Shown: piece after piece, positions 36,995 through 45,122 of the stretch
Layout of the letters: every line of letters starts with the position of its first letter
Numbering within the stretch: position 1 is the stretch's first letter
From: Actinomadura hallensis
Lineage (GTDB): Bacteria > Actinomycetota > Actinomycetes > Streptosporangiales > Streptosporangiaceae
Assembly: GCF_006716765.1 (NCBI RefSeq)
Contig: NZ_VFPO01000001.1
Span: forward strand, 4,774,001 to 4,838,000
DNA: 64,000 nt
Direction: 5' to 3'
Notes under the pieces: generated by a model
The model's input: the letters and a program-made list of their open reading frames with translations, nothing else
Database searches by the model: none
Told to the model about the DNA's origin: nothing
Program-made: the position numbers and the translations under genes

Positions 36995-37753
36995 CTACAG
37001 GTCGATGGCGTAGTCGAGGACGACGCGGTCGGCGGGCAGCACGATGTCGCGGCAGACCTCCATCACGTCGGAGCGCGACAGCATCCGGCGCGTGATGGCG
37101 AGGACGGGCACCCCGCCGGTCATGCGGAGCGTCTCGGCCTCCTCGGGGGTCGGCATGCGGGAGCGGACGGCCTCCTCCACGCGGGTCGGCGGATGGCCGA
37201 GATAGGCCAGCTGCGCGAGCGTCCCCCCGGGCCACGGCTCGCGCGCCGGGTCGGACACGGGCGTGTCGCCGACGAGGTCCCACGGCAGGTAGTTGACGGA
37301 GATCTGCTGCGGCTCGCCGCGCGCGTAGAAGACGAACCGGCGGCGCAGCAGCTCGATCCCGGGCGGCCGCTCGAACAGCGCGCCGAGCTCGTCGTCGGCG
37401 CGGACGCGGGTGAACTCCTTGTCGAGCCGGTACTCCTCCCAGGTGATCTTCTGGTCGCGGGTGAAGGTCGTCTCGGGGACCGCGAGGGGCCGGGACACCG
37501 CGCGGTAGCGGTCCATCGCGACCCTGCGGGCGGGCGGGACGACCCGGACGAGGGTGCCGCCGCCGCGGCGCGTCTCGACCAGTCCCTCGCCGCGCAGCAG
37601 CGCGACGGCCTGCCGGACCACGATCTCGGAGACCCCGTGGGTCTCGCACAGCTCGGCGATGGTCGGCAGCCGCGTCCCCGGCGGGAGGCTGCCGTCGCGG
37701 ATGCCCTCCCGCAGCGTGTCGGCGATGCGCAGGTAGGCGGGACGGTCCGGCAC
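36995..37753 (-). CDS. GntR-family (HutC/UTRA) transcriptional regulator
   Basis: A 252-residue regulator with an N-terminal winged HTH (IADTLREGIRDGSLPPGTRLP, VSEIVVRQAVALLRGEGLVE) and a C-terminal UTRA ligand domain (from FTRVRADDELGALF to VCRDIVLPADRVVLDYAIDL). The GTG at 37753 stands 8 bases after GGGGAGG and fits the family N-terminus; upstream in-frame codons would add 32 unrelated residues. It sits inside the glucan cluster between mak and glgB and faces mak convergently. A TTGTATACA-type palindrome 170 bases upstream, before the next plus-strand gene, is its likely operator. The effector is not known. Confidence 0.9.
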   Translation of the reverse strand: MPDRPAYLRIADTLREGIRDGSLPPGTRLPTIAELCETHGVSEIVVRQAVALLRGEGLVETRRGGGTLVRVVPPARRVAMDRYRAVSRPLAVPETTFTRDQKITWEEYRLDKEFTRVRADDELGALFERPPGIELLRRRFVFYARGEPQQISVNYLPWDLVGDTPVSDPAREPWPGGTLAQLAYLGHPPTRVEEAVRSRMPTPEEAETLRMTGGVPVLAITRRMLSRSDVMEVCRDIVLPADRVVLDYAIDL

Positions 37754-37895
37754 CGGCGTCACCTCCCCTTTCTCCGGATGCGCCGCCCAGCCGTCCGGCC
37801 CGCTGTTCGACGCGGTGTTCGATCCTGGCTCGCCCTCCCCGCCATCCATGCCTTCCGCGCGCTATCCGCGGGGGCACGGTCCGCTTACGGACAGC

Positions 37896-37936
37896 TTGAC
37901 ACCACTTGGCCCGAGTACGACTTTTGTATACAGAAG
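37896..37936 (+). promoter_or_regulatory. Promoter region with GntR-type operator
   Basis: CTTTTGTATACAGAAG (37921-37936) is a 16-base palindrome with one mismatched pair and the TGTATACA core typical of HutC-type GntR sites. A -35-like TTGACA lies at 37896-37901, so the operator falls where the -10 and start region would be. It lies between the divergent gntR and small-protein genes and may control both. Confidence 0.6.
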
Positions 37937-37963
37937 ACCGGCCTCGGGGAAAGGACGACCTTG

Positions 37964-38182
37964 ATGGGCGACTTCGAGGATCTGAAGGCGGCCATCGAGG
38001 GGGAGTTTCCGGGCTGGCAGGTGTGGCGCAGCGACGCGGGACGCTGGTACGCGACCCGCAGCGGCGACCTCAGCGACTCCCAGCTCGCGGCGGGATACGC
38101 GATGACGGTGGCCGCCGACGACCCGGAGGGGCTGCGCCGGCTGCTGCTCGACCAGACCCGCGAGGAGCGCGGCGAGGGATGA
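37964..38182 (+). CDS. Small orphan protein (72 residues)
   Basis: A soluble, acidic small protein: MGDFEDLKAAIEGEFPGW at the start, then QVWRSDAGRWYATRSGDL and an alpha-helical end. The tryptophan/tyrosine-rich WRSDAGRWYATR segment looks conserved in small proteins of related actinomycetes, which I recall without a name. AAGGA lies 8 bases before the ATG. It is divergent from gntR, shares the operator at 37921, and ends at a strong terminator, so it is a one-gene unit probably controlled by the regulator. The function is unknown. Confidence 0.75.
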   Translation: MGDFEDLKAAIEGEFPGWQVWRSDAGRWYATRSGDLSDSQLAAGYAMTVAADDPEGLRRLLLDQTREERGEG

Positions 38183-38206
38183 GAGGGCTTCGCCGGGCAG
38201 CGGCGC

Positions 38207-38238
38207 GGCCCGGTCCGCGAGCGGGGGCGGACCGGGCC
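38207..38238 (+). terminator. Strong hairpin terminator after the small orphan gene
   Basis: GGCCCGGTCCGC (38207-38218) and GCGGACCGGGCC (38227-38238) form a perfect 12-base stem with an 8-base loop, 25 bases after the stop codon. There is no T tract. Confidence 0.75.
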
Positions 38239-38261
38239 GGGACGCACCGGTACGGCAGGTA

Positions 38262-38401
38262 CCTGTGTCGCTGAGGTGACACAGGAGTGGAGCCCAGGGC
38301 GACGTGGTCGGCGTCACCCCTGGGGCCAGGAAGACGTGACCGCACGGTCGGCACATTCGGCGCGACCCCCGACGACAAGGTCGTGCCGCCCGTGCGGTCA
38401 C
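38262..38401 (+). promoter_or_regulatory. Structured leader upstream of glgB
   Basis: The 398-base gap between 38183 and 38580 holds no gene. After the terminator it contains an 8-base inverted repeat CCTGTGTC/GACACAGG (38262-38285) and a much longer one: GTGACCGCACGG (38336-38347) pairs exactly with CCGTGCGGTCAC (38390-38401), and after one mismatch CGGCAC pairs with GTGCCG, giving an almost 19-base stem with a 28-base loop. The glgB start is 180 bases further on. It could be an attenuator, a protein site or a regulatory RNA. Confidence 0.55.
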
Positions 38402-38580
38402 CCACGCTCGCCCGGGCCTCCCCCGGGCTCCGCCGCGTCCGCCGGTTCCGCCGTGTCCCCCGGGCGCGGCCTCGGGAAACGTCAAGCTCGCGGAAACAGG
38501 TGCGCCGCCGACGTGAGACGGGGCGATCTCGGGGCACCCCTACTTGGGTAAAGCTCAGTGGGACGGGAGGCCATGACGTC

Positions 38581-40830
38581 ATGGCACGGCTGACGCGCGC
38601 GGAGATCGACCGGCTCGTGGGCGGCGACCACCATGATCCGCACAGTGTCCTCGGCGCCCATCCCGGCCGGGACGGGGTGACCGTCCGGGCGCTGCGACCG
38701 CTGGCCGAACGCGTCGAGGCGGTCCTCCCGAACGGCGACCGGCATCCGCTGCGGCACTTCCACGAGGGGTTGTTCGTCGGCACGCTTCCGGCCGGCGCGT
38801 CCCTGTCCGGCGGCGAGGGCGAGGCGCCCCAGGCCGTCCCCGACTACCGCCTCGCCGTCACCTACGGCGACGGCGTCGAGACGGTCCAGGACGACCCGTA
38901 CCGGCACCTGCCCACGCTCGGCGAACTCGACCTGCACCTGATCGGCGAGGGACGCCACGAGGAGCTGTGGCGGGCGCTGGGCGCGCGGGTCCGCAGCTAC
39001 GCCTCCGCGTTCGGCGCCGTCCACGGGACCGGGTTCGCGGTGTGGGCGCCGACGGCGCGCGGCGTGCGGGTCGTGGGCGACTTCAACCACTGGGACGGCC
39101 GCGCCCACCCGATGCGGTCGCTCGGCTCCACCGGCGTCTGGGAGCTGTTCGTCCCGGGCGTCGGCGACGGCATGTGCTACAAGTACGAGATCCTCGGCGC
39201 CGACGGCGTGTGGCGCACCAAGGCCGACCCGATGGCGCAGTCCACGGAGCGTCCCCCCGCGACGGCGTCGCGCGTCTACACCTCGTCCTACGAGTGGGGC
39301 GACGGCGAGTGGATGGAGAGCCGCAAAGAGCGCGACTGGCTGCACGAGCCCATGAGCGTGTACGAGGTGCATCTGGGGTCGTGGCGTCCGGGCCTCGGAT
39401 ACCGGGAACTGGCCGACGAGCTCACCGGCTACGTGAAGGAGATGGGCTTCACGCACGTGGAGCTTCTGCCGGTCGCAGAGCATCCCTACGGCCCGTCCTG
39501 GGGCTATCAGGTGACGTCGTACTACGCGCCCACGGCGCGGTTCGGGAGCCCGGACGACTTCCGGTTCCTGGTCGACCGGCTCCACCAGGCCGGTATCGGC
39601 GTCCTCATGGACTGGGTGCCCGCCCACTTCCCCAAGGACGAGTGGGCGCTGGCCCGTTTCGACGGCACCGCCCTGTACGAGCACGACGATCCGGCGCGCG
39701 GCGAGCACCCCGACTGGGGGACGCTCGTGTTCAACTACGGGCGCGCCGAGGTCCGCAACTTCCTGGTGGCGAACGCGTCGTACTGGCTGGAGGAGTTCCA
39801 CATCGACGGCCTGCGCGTCGACGCGGTCGCCTCGATGCTGTACCTCGACTACTCCCGCGAAGAGGGCCAGTGGACGCCCAACGTCTACGGCGGCCGCGAG
39901 AACCTGGAGGCCATCTCGTTCCTCCAGGAGATGAACGCGACGGTCTACAAGCGCGACCCCGGCATCGTGACGATCGCCGAGGAGTCGACGGCGTGGCCCG
40001 GCGTGACGCGCCCCACCCACCTCGGAGGGCTCGGGTTCGGGTTCAAGTGGAACATGGGGTGGATGCACGACACGCTGGAGTACCTGCGTCACGAGCCGGT
40101 GTTCCGGCACTACCACCACAACGAGATCACGTTCTCGCTGGTGTACGCGTTCTCGGAGAACTACGTCCTGCCGCTGTCGCACGACGAGGTCGTCCACGGC
40201 AAGGGGTCGCTGCTGAGCAAGATGCCGGGCGACGCGTGGCAGCAGTTCGCCGGGCTGCGCGCCCTGCTCGCCTACATGTGGTCGCACCCCGGCAAGCAGC
40301 TCCTCTTCATGGGCCAGGAGTTCGGGCAGGGCGCAGAATGGGCGGAGGAGCGGCCCCTCGACTGGTGGCTGCTGGACAACGCCGCCGAGGGCGCCCACCA
40401 CCTGGGGCTGCAGAAACTCGTCCGCGAGCTCAACCGCGTGTACCGGGCCGAGCCGGCGCTGTGGACGCGCGACAGCGACCACGAGGGGTTCCGCTGGATC
40501 GACGGCAACGACGCGGGCGGCAACACCCTGTCCTACCTGCGCTACGGCACCCCCGCCTCGGTCGAGCCACCGGTGATGGCGTGCGTCGTCAACTTCGCGG
40601 GGACCCCGCACGAGAACTACCGGCTGGGCCTGCCCCGCGAGGGCGGCTGGCGGGAGGTCCTCAACACCGACGCGTACGAGTACGGCGGCAGCGGCGTGGG
40701 GAACCTCGGGCGCGTCGAGGCGACGCCGGAGCCCTGGCACGGCCTGCCCGCGTCCACGGTGCTGCGCGTCCCGCCTCTGGGCGCGGTGTGGCTCGTGCCG
40801 GAACGGGACGCCAATAGGCTGGCGGAATGA
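38581..40830 (+). CDS. glgB: 1,4-alpha-glucan branching enzyme GlgB
   Basis: It creates alpha-1,6 branches in glucan made by GlgE or glycogen synthase (GH13_9). The 749-residue product has two N-terminal carbohydrate domains (HDPHSVLGAHPG and FAVWAPTARGVRVVGDFNHW), then the catalytic barrel with DGLRVDAVASMLYLDYSRE (nucleophile), TIAEESTAWPGVT (acid) and LPLSHDEVVHGKGSL. The ATG stands 10 bases after GGGAGG; an out-of-frame ATG lies just before it. Its TGA overlaps the ATG of the next gene. Codon usage is ordinary for the window, unlike glgE and treS. Confidence 0.97.
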   Translation: MARLTRAEIDRLVGGDHHDPHSVLGAHPGRDGVTVRALRPLAERVEAVLPNGDRHPLRHFHEGLFVGTLPAGASLSGGEGEAPQAVPDYRLAVTYGDGVETVQDDPYRHLPTLGELDLHLIGEGRHEELWRALGARVRSYASAFGAVHGTGFAVWAPTARGVRVVGDFNHWDGRAHPMRSLGSTGVWELFVPGVGDGMCYKYEILGADGVWRTKADPMAQSTERPPATASRVYTSSYEWGDGEWMESRKERDWLHEPMSVYEVHLGSWRPGLGYRELADELTGYVKEMGFTHVELLPVAEHPYGPSWGYQVTSYYAPTARFGSPDDFRFLVDRLHQAGIGVLMDWVPAHFPKDEWALARFDGTALYEHDDPARGEHPDWGTLVFNYGRAEVRNFLVANASYWLEEFHIDGLRVDAVASMLYLDYSREEGQWTPNVYGGRENLEAISFLQEMNATVYKRDPGIVTIAEESTAWPGVTRPTHLGGLGFGFKWNMGWMHDTLEYLRHEPVFRHYHHNEITFSLVYAFSENYVLPLSHDEVVHGKGSLLSKMPGDAWQQFAGLRALLAYMWSHPGKQLLFMGQEFGQGAEWAEERPLDWWLLDNAAEGAHHLGLQKLVRELNRVYRAEPALWTRDSDHEGFRWIDGNDAGGNTLSYLRYGTPASVEPPVMACVVNFAGTPHENYRLGLPREGGWREVLNTDAYEYGGSGVGNLGRVEATPEPWHGLPASTVLRVPPLGAVWLVPERDANRLAE

Positions 40831-41249
40831 CCGAAGGCTTTCCCGAGGGGGACGGAGGGCCGTTCCCCCGCAGGCCGTCCGCGGACGCCCGATCCGGACG
40901 GCGCCTGCACGTCGTTCCCGGCCGGTTCGCGGTGGAGCATCTCCCGCACGCGACGTTCCCCGAGGACGACGACTGGATCGCGCTGGTCCGCGCCCCCGAG
41001 GGGCTCACCGTGGTCCGGGAGGCGCCGCCGTTCGCCGGGCCGGAACTCTGGGCCGGCTTCTACGGCGGCGAAGACCACGGCCTGCGCGTGCCGGGCACGC
41101 CCGCCGAGATCGTGGGGCCGCTCGCCGACGCCGGGATCGCGGTGTTCGTGGCGTCCACCTACCACGCGGACCTGGTCCTCGTCCCCGAGCACCGCCTCAA
41201 GGAGGCCGCCGAAGCGCTCCGCGACGCGGGGCACCGCGTGGAGACGTGA
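40827..41249 (+). CDS. ACT-domain protein (CASTOR/ACT_7-like)
   Basis: A 140-residue protein with one or two ACT-like beta-alpha-beta folds: LHVVPGRFAVEHLPH, DWIALVRAPEGLTVVRE, then IVGPLADAGIAVFVASTYHADLVLVPEH, a segment typical of the ACT_7 group of amino-acid-sensing proteins. The start overlaps the glgB stop (ATGA), so it is translated with glgB. A link to glucan metabolism is not obvious; it may simply share the promoter. Confidence 0.85.
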   Translation: MTEGFPEGDGGPFPRRPSADARSGRRLHVVPGRFAVEHLPHATFPEDDDWIALVRAPEGLTVVREAPPFAGPELWAGFYGGEDHGLRVPGTPAEIVGPLADAGIAVFVASTYHADLVLVPEHRLKEAAEALRDAGHRVET

Positions 41250-41264
41250 GCGCGGAACCGGGCG

Positions 41265-42134
41265 TCAGAGCCGTTCGAGGAGCCAGCTCGGACCTGTGAC
41301 CGCGGCGCCCGCCGCCTCGCAGCGCCGCCGCAGCTCCCGGTCGGCGGTCACCACCAGGTGGGCCGTGTCCGGGCCGCCGCCGCGGACCAGCTCCACGATC
41401 TGGTCGTCGCCGCTTCCGGGCGCGGCCACCACCCGGACCCCGTCGGACGGCGCCTCGGCCACGGCCCGCGCCGCGCCCTCGACCACCAGGACGACCTCGG
41501 GGAAGCAGCGGTCGAACCGGACGAGCCCGCCGGGCACGCCCTCGACTCCCCCGCTGAGGGCCTTCAGCTCGTCGCGGAGCCGCGCGTTCGCGCCGGCGCG
41601 GTCCTTCCACCAGCCGTCGGCGCGGGCGCCGACGACGTTCGCCGCGTCCACGACGAGGGTGACGCCCTTCATCGCCTCCCGCAGCCGGGGCCACGACCGC
41701 GCGAACGGCTCGAACAGCTTGCGGCGGGTGACGTCCTCCGCGCGGACCCACTCGGCGCGGCGCGTCTCCCGGGACGCGGGGCGGACGGGCGGCAGCTCGG
41801 ACAGCGAACCCACCACGGACGTGAACGACCAGCCGCCGTGGTCCTCGACGCTCGTCCCGTGGACCTTGACGGCGCCCGTGTCGAGCGTGCACTCCTCGGA
41901 CGTCTCGCGCAGCGCGCCCGTCACCGGGTCCTCATGGCTGTGCAGCGCGCCGCCGAACATCCCCCACGTGCCGCCGCCGATCCCCCACCACGCCCGCTGC
42001 TGCAGCAGCACCCACACCTGGCCGTCGGAATCGCGGTGGTAGGGCAGCAGGCCCGCCGCGCCGAACCGTCCCCAGTGGGTGTGCCCGAGACCGCACCCCG
42101 CCCAGCCGTCGCCGTCTCCCATGCCTCCGACCAT
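41265..42134 (-). CDS. NUDIX hydrolase fused to a NYN/PIN-like domain
   Basis: About 289 residues in two domains. The N-terminal half is a NUDIX hydrolase with the Nudix box GGALHSHEDPVTGAL-RETSEEC, all the catalytic glutamates present (the usual final glycine is replaced). The C-terminal half (from VTLVVDAANVVGARADGWW) is a NYN/PIN-type nuclease-like domain with aspartates in VVDAANVVG, APGSGDDQIVEL and VVTADRELRRR. In Streptomyces the second domain commonly occurs alone and is then often named NTP pyrophosphohydrolase, perhaps because of such fusions. Starts at 42134 or 42122 are both possible. It converges with the ACT gene after 15 bases. Confidence 0.87.
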   Translation of the reverse strand: MVGGMGDGDGWAGCGLGHTHWGRFGAAGLLPYHRDSDGQVWVLLQQRAWWGIGGGTWGMFGGALHSHEDPVTGALRETSEECTLDTGAVKVHGTSVEDHGGWSFTSVVGSLSELPPVRPASRETRRAEWVRAEDVTRRKLFEPFARSWPRLREAMKGVTLVVDAANVVGARADGWWKDRAGANARLRDELKALSGGVEGVPGGLVRFDRCFPEVVLVVEGAARAVAEAPSDGVRVVAAPGSGDDQIVELVRGGGPDTAHLVVTADRELRRRCEAAGAAVTGPSWLLERL

Positions 42135-42327
42135 AGCCTCCGGTGATCCGGCACCCCTCCTACTTCGCGCCCGAGCGGCCGGAGGGTTTCCCGCCGGGCG
42201 GGTCGACGGCGTAGGGGCCGGGGCCTGAAGCCACTGACCGCGCGGGGGCCCGTGATGAACGGCACAGCGCCGCCCGCCCGCGAACCGAATACGATTCCAG
42301 AATCGGTCGCTGATCAAGGAGTGCGAG

Positions 42328-42816
42328 TTGAGCGTCGAGGCGAGTCCGGAGGCCGCGCGGGAGGCCGCCGAGCTGTGGAGCACGCTGTCCGGTGCGGAGT
42401 TCATCCGCGCGATGCACGACATGCGGCTGGCGGGGGTCAACAATGTGGCCGACTACATCGGGCAGATCATCACGGACGCCGAACCCGGCCGGGTGGAGAT
42501 CTCGTGGACCCCGGCCGAGAAGCTGTGCAACCTGGGCGGAACGGTCCACGGCGGGTACATCGCGATGATCCTCGACAACGCGGTCTGCCTCGCGGCGAGC
42601 AGCACCTGCGACCGGTTCGTCCCGATGCTCACCCTCAACCTGAACGTCGACTACCTGCGCGCCGTCCGGGCCGGCGAGCGGTACACGGTGACCGGGACGT
42701 GCGTGCACCCCGGCTCCACGCGCATGGTCAGCAACGCGGTGCTGGCCGACGCGCAGGGGCGGCCGGTGGCGCAGGCGTCGGCGAGCGTCGTCGGCGACAA
42801 GGCGTACACCCGCTGA
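42328..42816 (+). CDS. PaaI-family hotdog thioesterase
   Basis: A 162-residue hotdog-fold protein with the PaaI signature NLGGTVHGGYIAMILDNAVC and, on the last strands, TLNLNVDYLRAVRAGERYTV and VHPGSTRMVSNAVL. Such enzymes hydrolyse acyl- or aryl-CoA thioesters. The TTG start stands 6 bases after AAGGAG, an excellent site, so the rare start codon is credible. A hairpin at 42867-42888 follows the gene. The substrate is unknown. Confidence 0.9.
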   Translation: MSVEASPEAAREAAELWSTLSGAEFIRAMHDMRLAGVNNVADYIGQIITDAEPGRVEISWTPAEKLCNLGGTVHGGYIAMILDNAVCLAASSTCDRFVPMLTLNLNVDYLRAVRAGERYTVTGTCVHPGSTRMVSNAVLADAQGRPVAQASASVVGDKAYTR

Positions 42817-42866
42817 CGACCCCTCCGACCCCTCCGGCGACCCGCTGACGCCCTCCGGGAACGCCC

Positions 42867-42888
42867 TCCGCCTCCTCCCAGAGGCGGA
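42867..42888 (+). terminator. Hairpin after the thioesterase gene
   Basis: TCCGCCTC and GAGGCGGA form a perfect 8-base stem with a 6-base loop between the thioesterase and sppA genes. It is a modest terminator candidate. Confidence 0.5.
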
Positions 42889-42945
42889 GACGACATGGAC
42901 CAGCGGCGCGGATGCCCCCGGTTTCCGAGCGCATAGGCTGGCCCC

Positions 42946-44649
42946 ATGGTGGATCCCGGCACAGTCGTCAACGTCATCAAACAGGTCCGCGACCGGCGGA
43001 CGGCACCGCTGATCCTCGAGCTGGACCTCACCGAGGGCATCGTGGAGACCGCGCCGTCCGACCCCCTCTCCGCGATCCTGTCCATGCGCAGGACGCACCT
43101 GCGCGACGTCCTCGACGGGCTGCGCCGAGCCCGCTCCGACAGCCGGGTCCGCGCCCTCGTCGTCAAGGTCGGCGGCGGCATAGGGCTGGCCCTCGTCCAG
43201 GAACTGCGCGAGGCCGTGCAGGCGCTGCGGGAGGCGGGCAAGTTCACCGTCGCGTGGGCCGAGACGTACGGCGAGGGCGGCCGCGGCACCGTCCCCTACT
43301 ACCTCGCCACCGCCTTCGACCGGATCTACCTCCAGCCCACCGGGGAGGTCGGCCTGGTCGGCATGGCGCTGGAGGAGCCGTTCCTCGCGGGCGCGCTGGA
43401 GAAGGCGGGCGTCGAGCCCCGGTTCGGCCAGCGGCACGAGTACAAGACGATGGCGAACACGATCACGCGCAAGGGCTACACGCCCGAGCACGAGGAGTCG
43501 TCGCGGCGGCTCGTCGCCTCCATCGTCGAGCAGGTCGCCTCGGCGGTCGCCGCCGGCCGGGACCTGCCGGAGGACAAGGTCCGCGAGCTGATGAACCGCG
43601 GCCCGTTCCTGTCGGGCGAGGCCCTGGAGGAGAACCTCGTCGACCGGCTCGGCTACCGCGACGAGGTCTACGCCGACCTGCGCAGGGAGTTCGGCGAGGA
43701 CGCCCAGCTGCGCTACGTCGCCCGCTACAACCGCGCCCACGGGATCGCGAGCCGCATCCCGCAGCCCGGACGGCAGGACACCGTCGCCCTCATCAACGGG
43801 TACGGGCCGATCCGGCTCGGCCGCAGCGGCCGCGGCGGTCCGCTGCCCGGCGCCGGTCCCGCGATGGGCTCGGACACGATCGGCGCGGCGTTCCGCGCCG
43901 CCGTGAAGGACGACCACGTCAAGGCGATCGTCTTCCGCGTCAACAGCCCCGGCGGCTCGGCGGTCGCGTCCGACGCGATCTGGCGCGAGGTGGTCCTCGC
44001 CGGCCGCGCTGGCAAGCCCGTGATCGTCTCCATGGGCAACGTCGCCGCGTCCGGCGGCTACTACGTCTCGATGGCCGCCGACACCATCGTCGCGCAGCCC
44101 GGGACGATCACCGGCTCGATCGGCGTCGTCACCGGCAAGGCCGTGATCAACGGCCTCCTCGACCGCATCGGCGTCACGTTCGGCAGCGTCGCGGAGGGCG
44201 AGCACTCCCGCATGTCGAGCGCCACGAAGGACTTCAGCGAGTCGGAGTGGGAGCGCGTCAACGCCTCCCTCGACAAGATCTACGACGACTTCACCTCGCG
44301 GGTCGCCGAGGGCCGCGGCATGTCGCGCGAACGCGTCCACGAGCTGGCGCGGGGCCGGGTCTGGACGGGCGCCGACGCGCACGAGCACGGCCTGGTCGAC
44401 GAGCTGGGCGGCCTCGACCGGGCCCTCGAACTGGCCCGCAAGAAGGCCGGTCTCGCCGCCGACGCCCCGGTCCGCGTCTACCCGCAGGCGTCGCCGCTGG
44501 AGCGCCTCCGCCCGCCGGAGTCCAGCGAGGACCGCACCGCCGCCGCGGCCCGCTTCGACGGCTGGGGCTCGCTGAGCGGTGCCGCCGCCCGGCTGGGCCT
44601 GCCCGCCGCCGGCCCCCTCACGCTCCCCGGCGTCTGGGAGATCCGCTGA
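42946..44649 (+). CDS. sppA: Signal peptide peptidase SppA (long form)
   Basis: A 567-residue S49-family serine protease that degrades cleaved signal peptides and other membrane-bound peptides. It has the tandem fold of the 67-kDa type: the lysine-bearing N-half segment RHEYKTMANTITRKGYT and the serine-bearing C-half GNVAASGGYYVSMAAD, with GTITGSIGVVTG after it. No clear N-terminal membrane anchor is seen, unlike the E. coli form, so it may be peripheral or cytoplasmic. The stop overlaps the probable CTG start of the flavin reductase gene. Confidence 0.94.
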   Translation: MVDPGTVVNVIKQVRDRRTAPLILELDLTEGIVETAPSDPLSAILSMRRTHLRDVLDGLRRARSDSRVRALVVKVGGGIGLALVQELREAVQALREAGKFTVAWAETYGEGGRGTVPYYLATAFDRIYLQPTGEVGLVGMALEEPFLAGALEKAGVEPRFGQRHEYKTMANTITRKGYTPEHEESSRRLVASIVEQVASAVAAGRDLPEDKVRELMNRGPFLSGEALEENLVDRLGYRDEVYADLRREFGEDAQLRYVARYNRAHGIASRIPQPGRQDTVALINGYGPIRLGRSGRGGPLPGAGPAMGSDTIGAAFRAAVKDDHVKAIVFRVNSPGGSAVASDAIWREVVLAGRAGKPVIVSMGNVAASGGYYVSMAADTIVAQPGTITGSIGVVTGKAVINGLLDRIGVTFGSVAEGEHSRMSSATKDFSESEWERVNASLDKIYDDFTSRVAEGRGMSRERVHELARGRVWTGADAHEHGLVDELGGLDRALELARKKAGLAADAPVRVYPQASPLERLRPPESSEDRTAAAARFDGWGSLSGAAARLGLPAAGPLTLPGVWEIR

Positions 44650-45122
44650 CCGCGGGGTTCGCCGAGGCGGTCGCGGGCTTCGCGACGGGCGTGGTCGTCC
44701 TGACCGTGCGCGACGGCCGCGACGACCTCGGCACGACGGTGACGGCGTTCATGTCGGTGTCCCTGGACCCGCCGACGGTGCTGGCGAGCGTGACGACGTC
44801 GTCGTACCTGGCGGAGGTGCTGAACCGCCGGAGCCGCTGGGCGGCGACGGTCCTGTCGTCCCGGCAGCGCGCCCTGGCCGGCCGTTTCGCCGCCGAGGGG
44901 CGCCCCAGCGCCCGCATCCTGCTGGCGAGCGAGCCCCACCACCGGGGCGAGCACTCGGAGGCCCTCATCCCCGAACGGGGGGTGAGCGCCCTGGAGTGCG
45001 AGACGCGCCAGGTCGTGGAGGCCGCCGACCACACCCTCTTCGTCGCGGAGGTCCTGGCCGCGGACTACGCGGCCCCCGAGCAGGAGCCCCTGATCAGGGT
45101 CAACCGCCGCTACCTGACCTGA
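44646..45122 (+). CDS. Flavin reductase domain protein, probable CTG start
   Basis: A 158-residue protein of the flavin_reduct (FMN-binding split barrel) family, with FATGVVVLTVRDGRDDLGTT, AFMSVSLDPPTVLASV and SALECETRQVVEAADHTLFVAEVL. Members of this family reduce flavins for monooxygenases. No ATG, GTG or TTG allows the conserved first strand (FAEAVAGFATGV) to be made, but a CTG overlaps the sppA stop (CTGA) and stands 5 bases after GGGAG, so translation probably starts there by coupling. A downstream GTG at 44691 would cut off the first strand. It converges with hutI, overlapping its end by 13 bases. Confidence 0.85.
   Translation: MTAGFAEAVAGFATGVVVLTVRDGRDDLGTTVTAFMSVSLDPPTVLASVTTSSYLAEVLNRRSRWAATVLSSRQRALAGRFAAEGRPSARILLASEPHHRGEHSEALIPERGVSALECETRQVVEAADHTLFVAEVLAADYAAPEQEPLIRVNRRYLT

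Noticed and set aside
42160..42234. 24-codon minus-strand frame ending VDPPGGKPSGRSGAK
   Set aside because: It has a protein-like end but no Shine-Dalgarno and no known family; too short to support.
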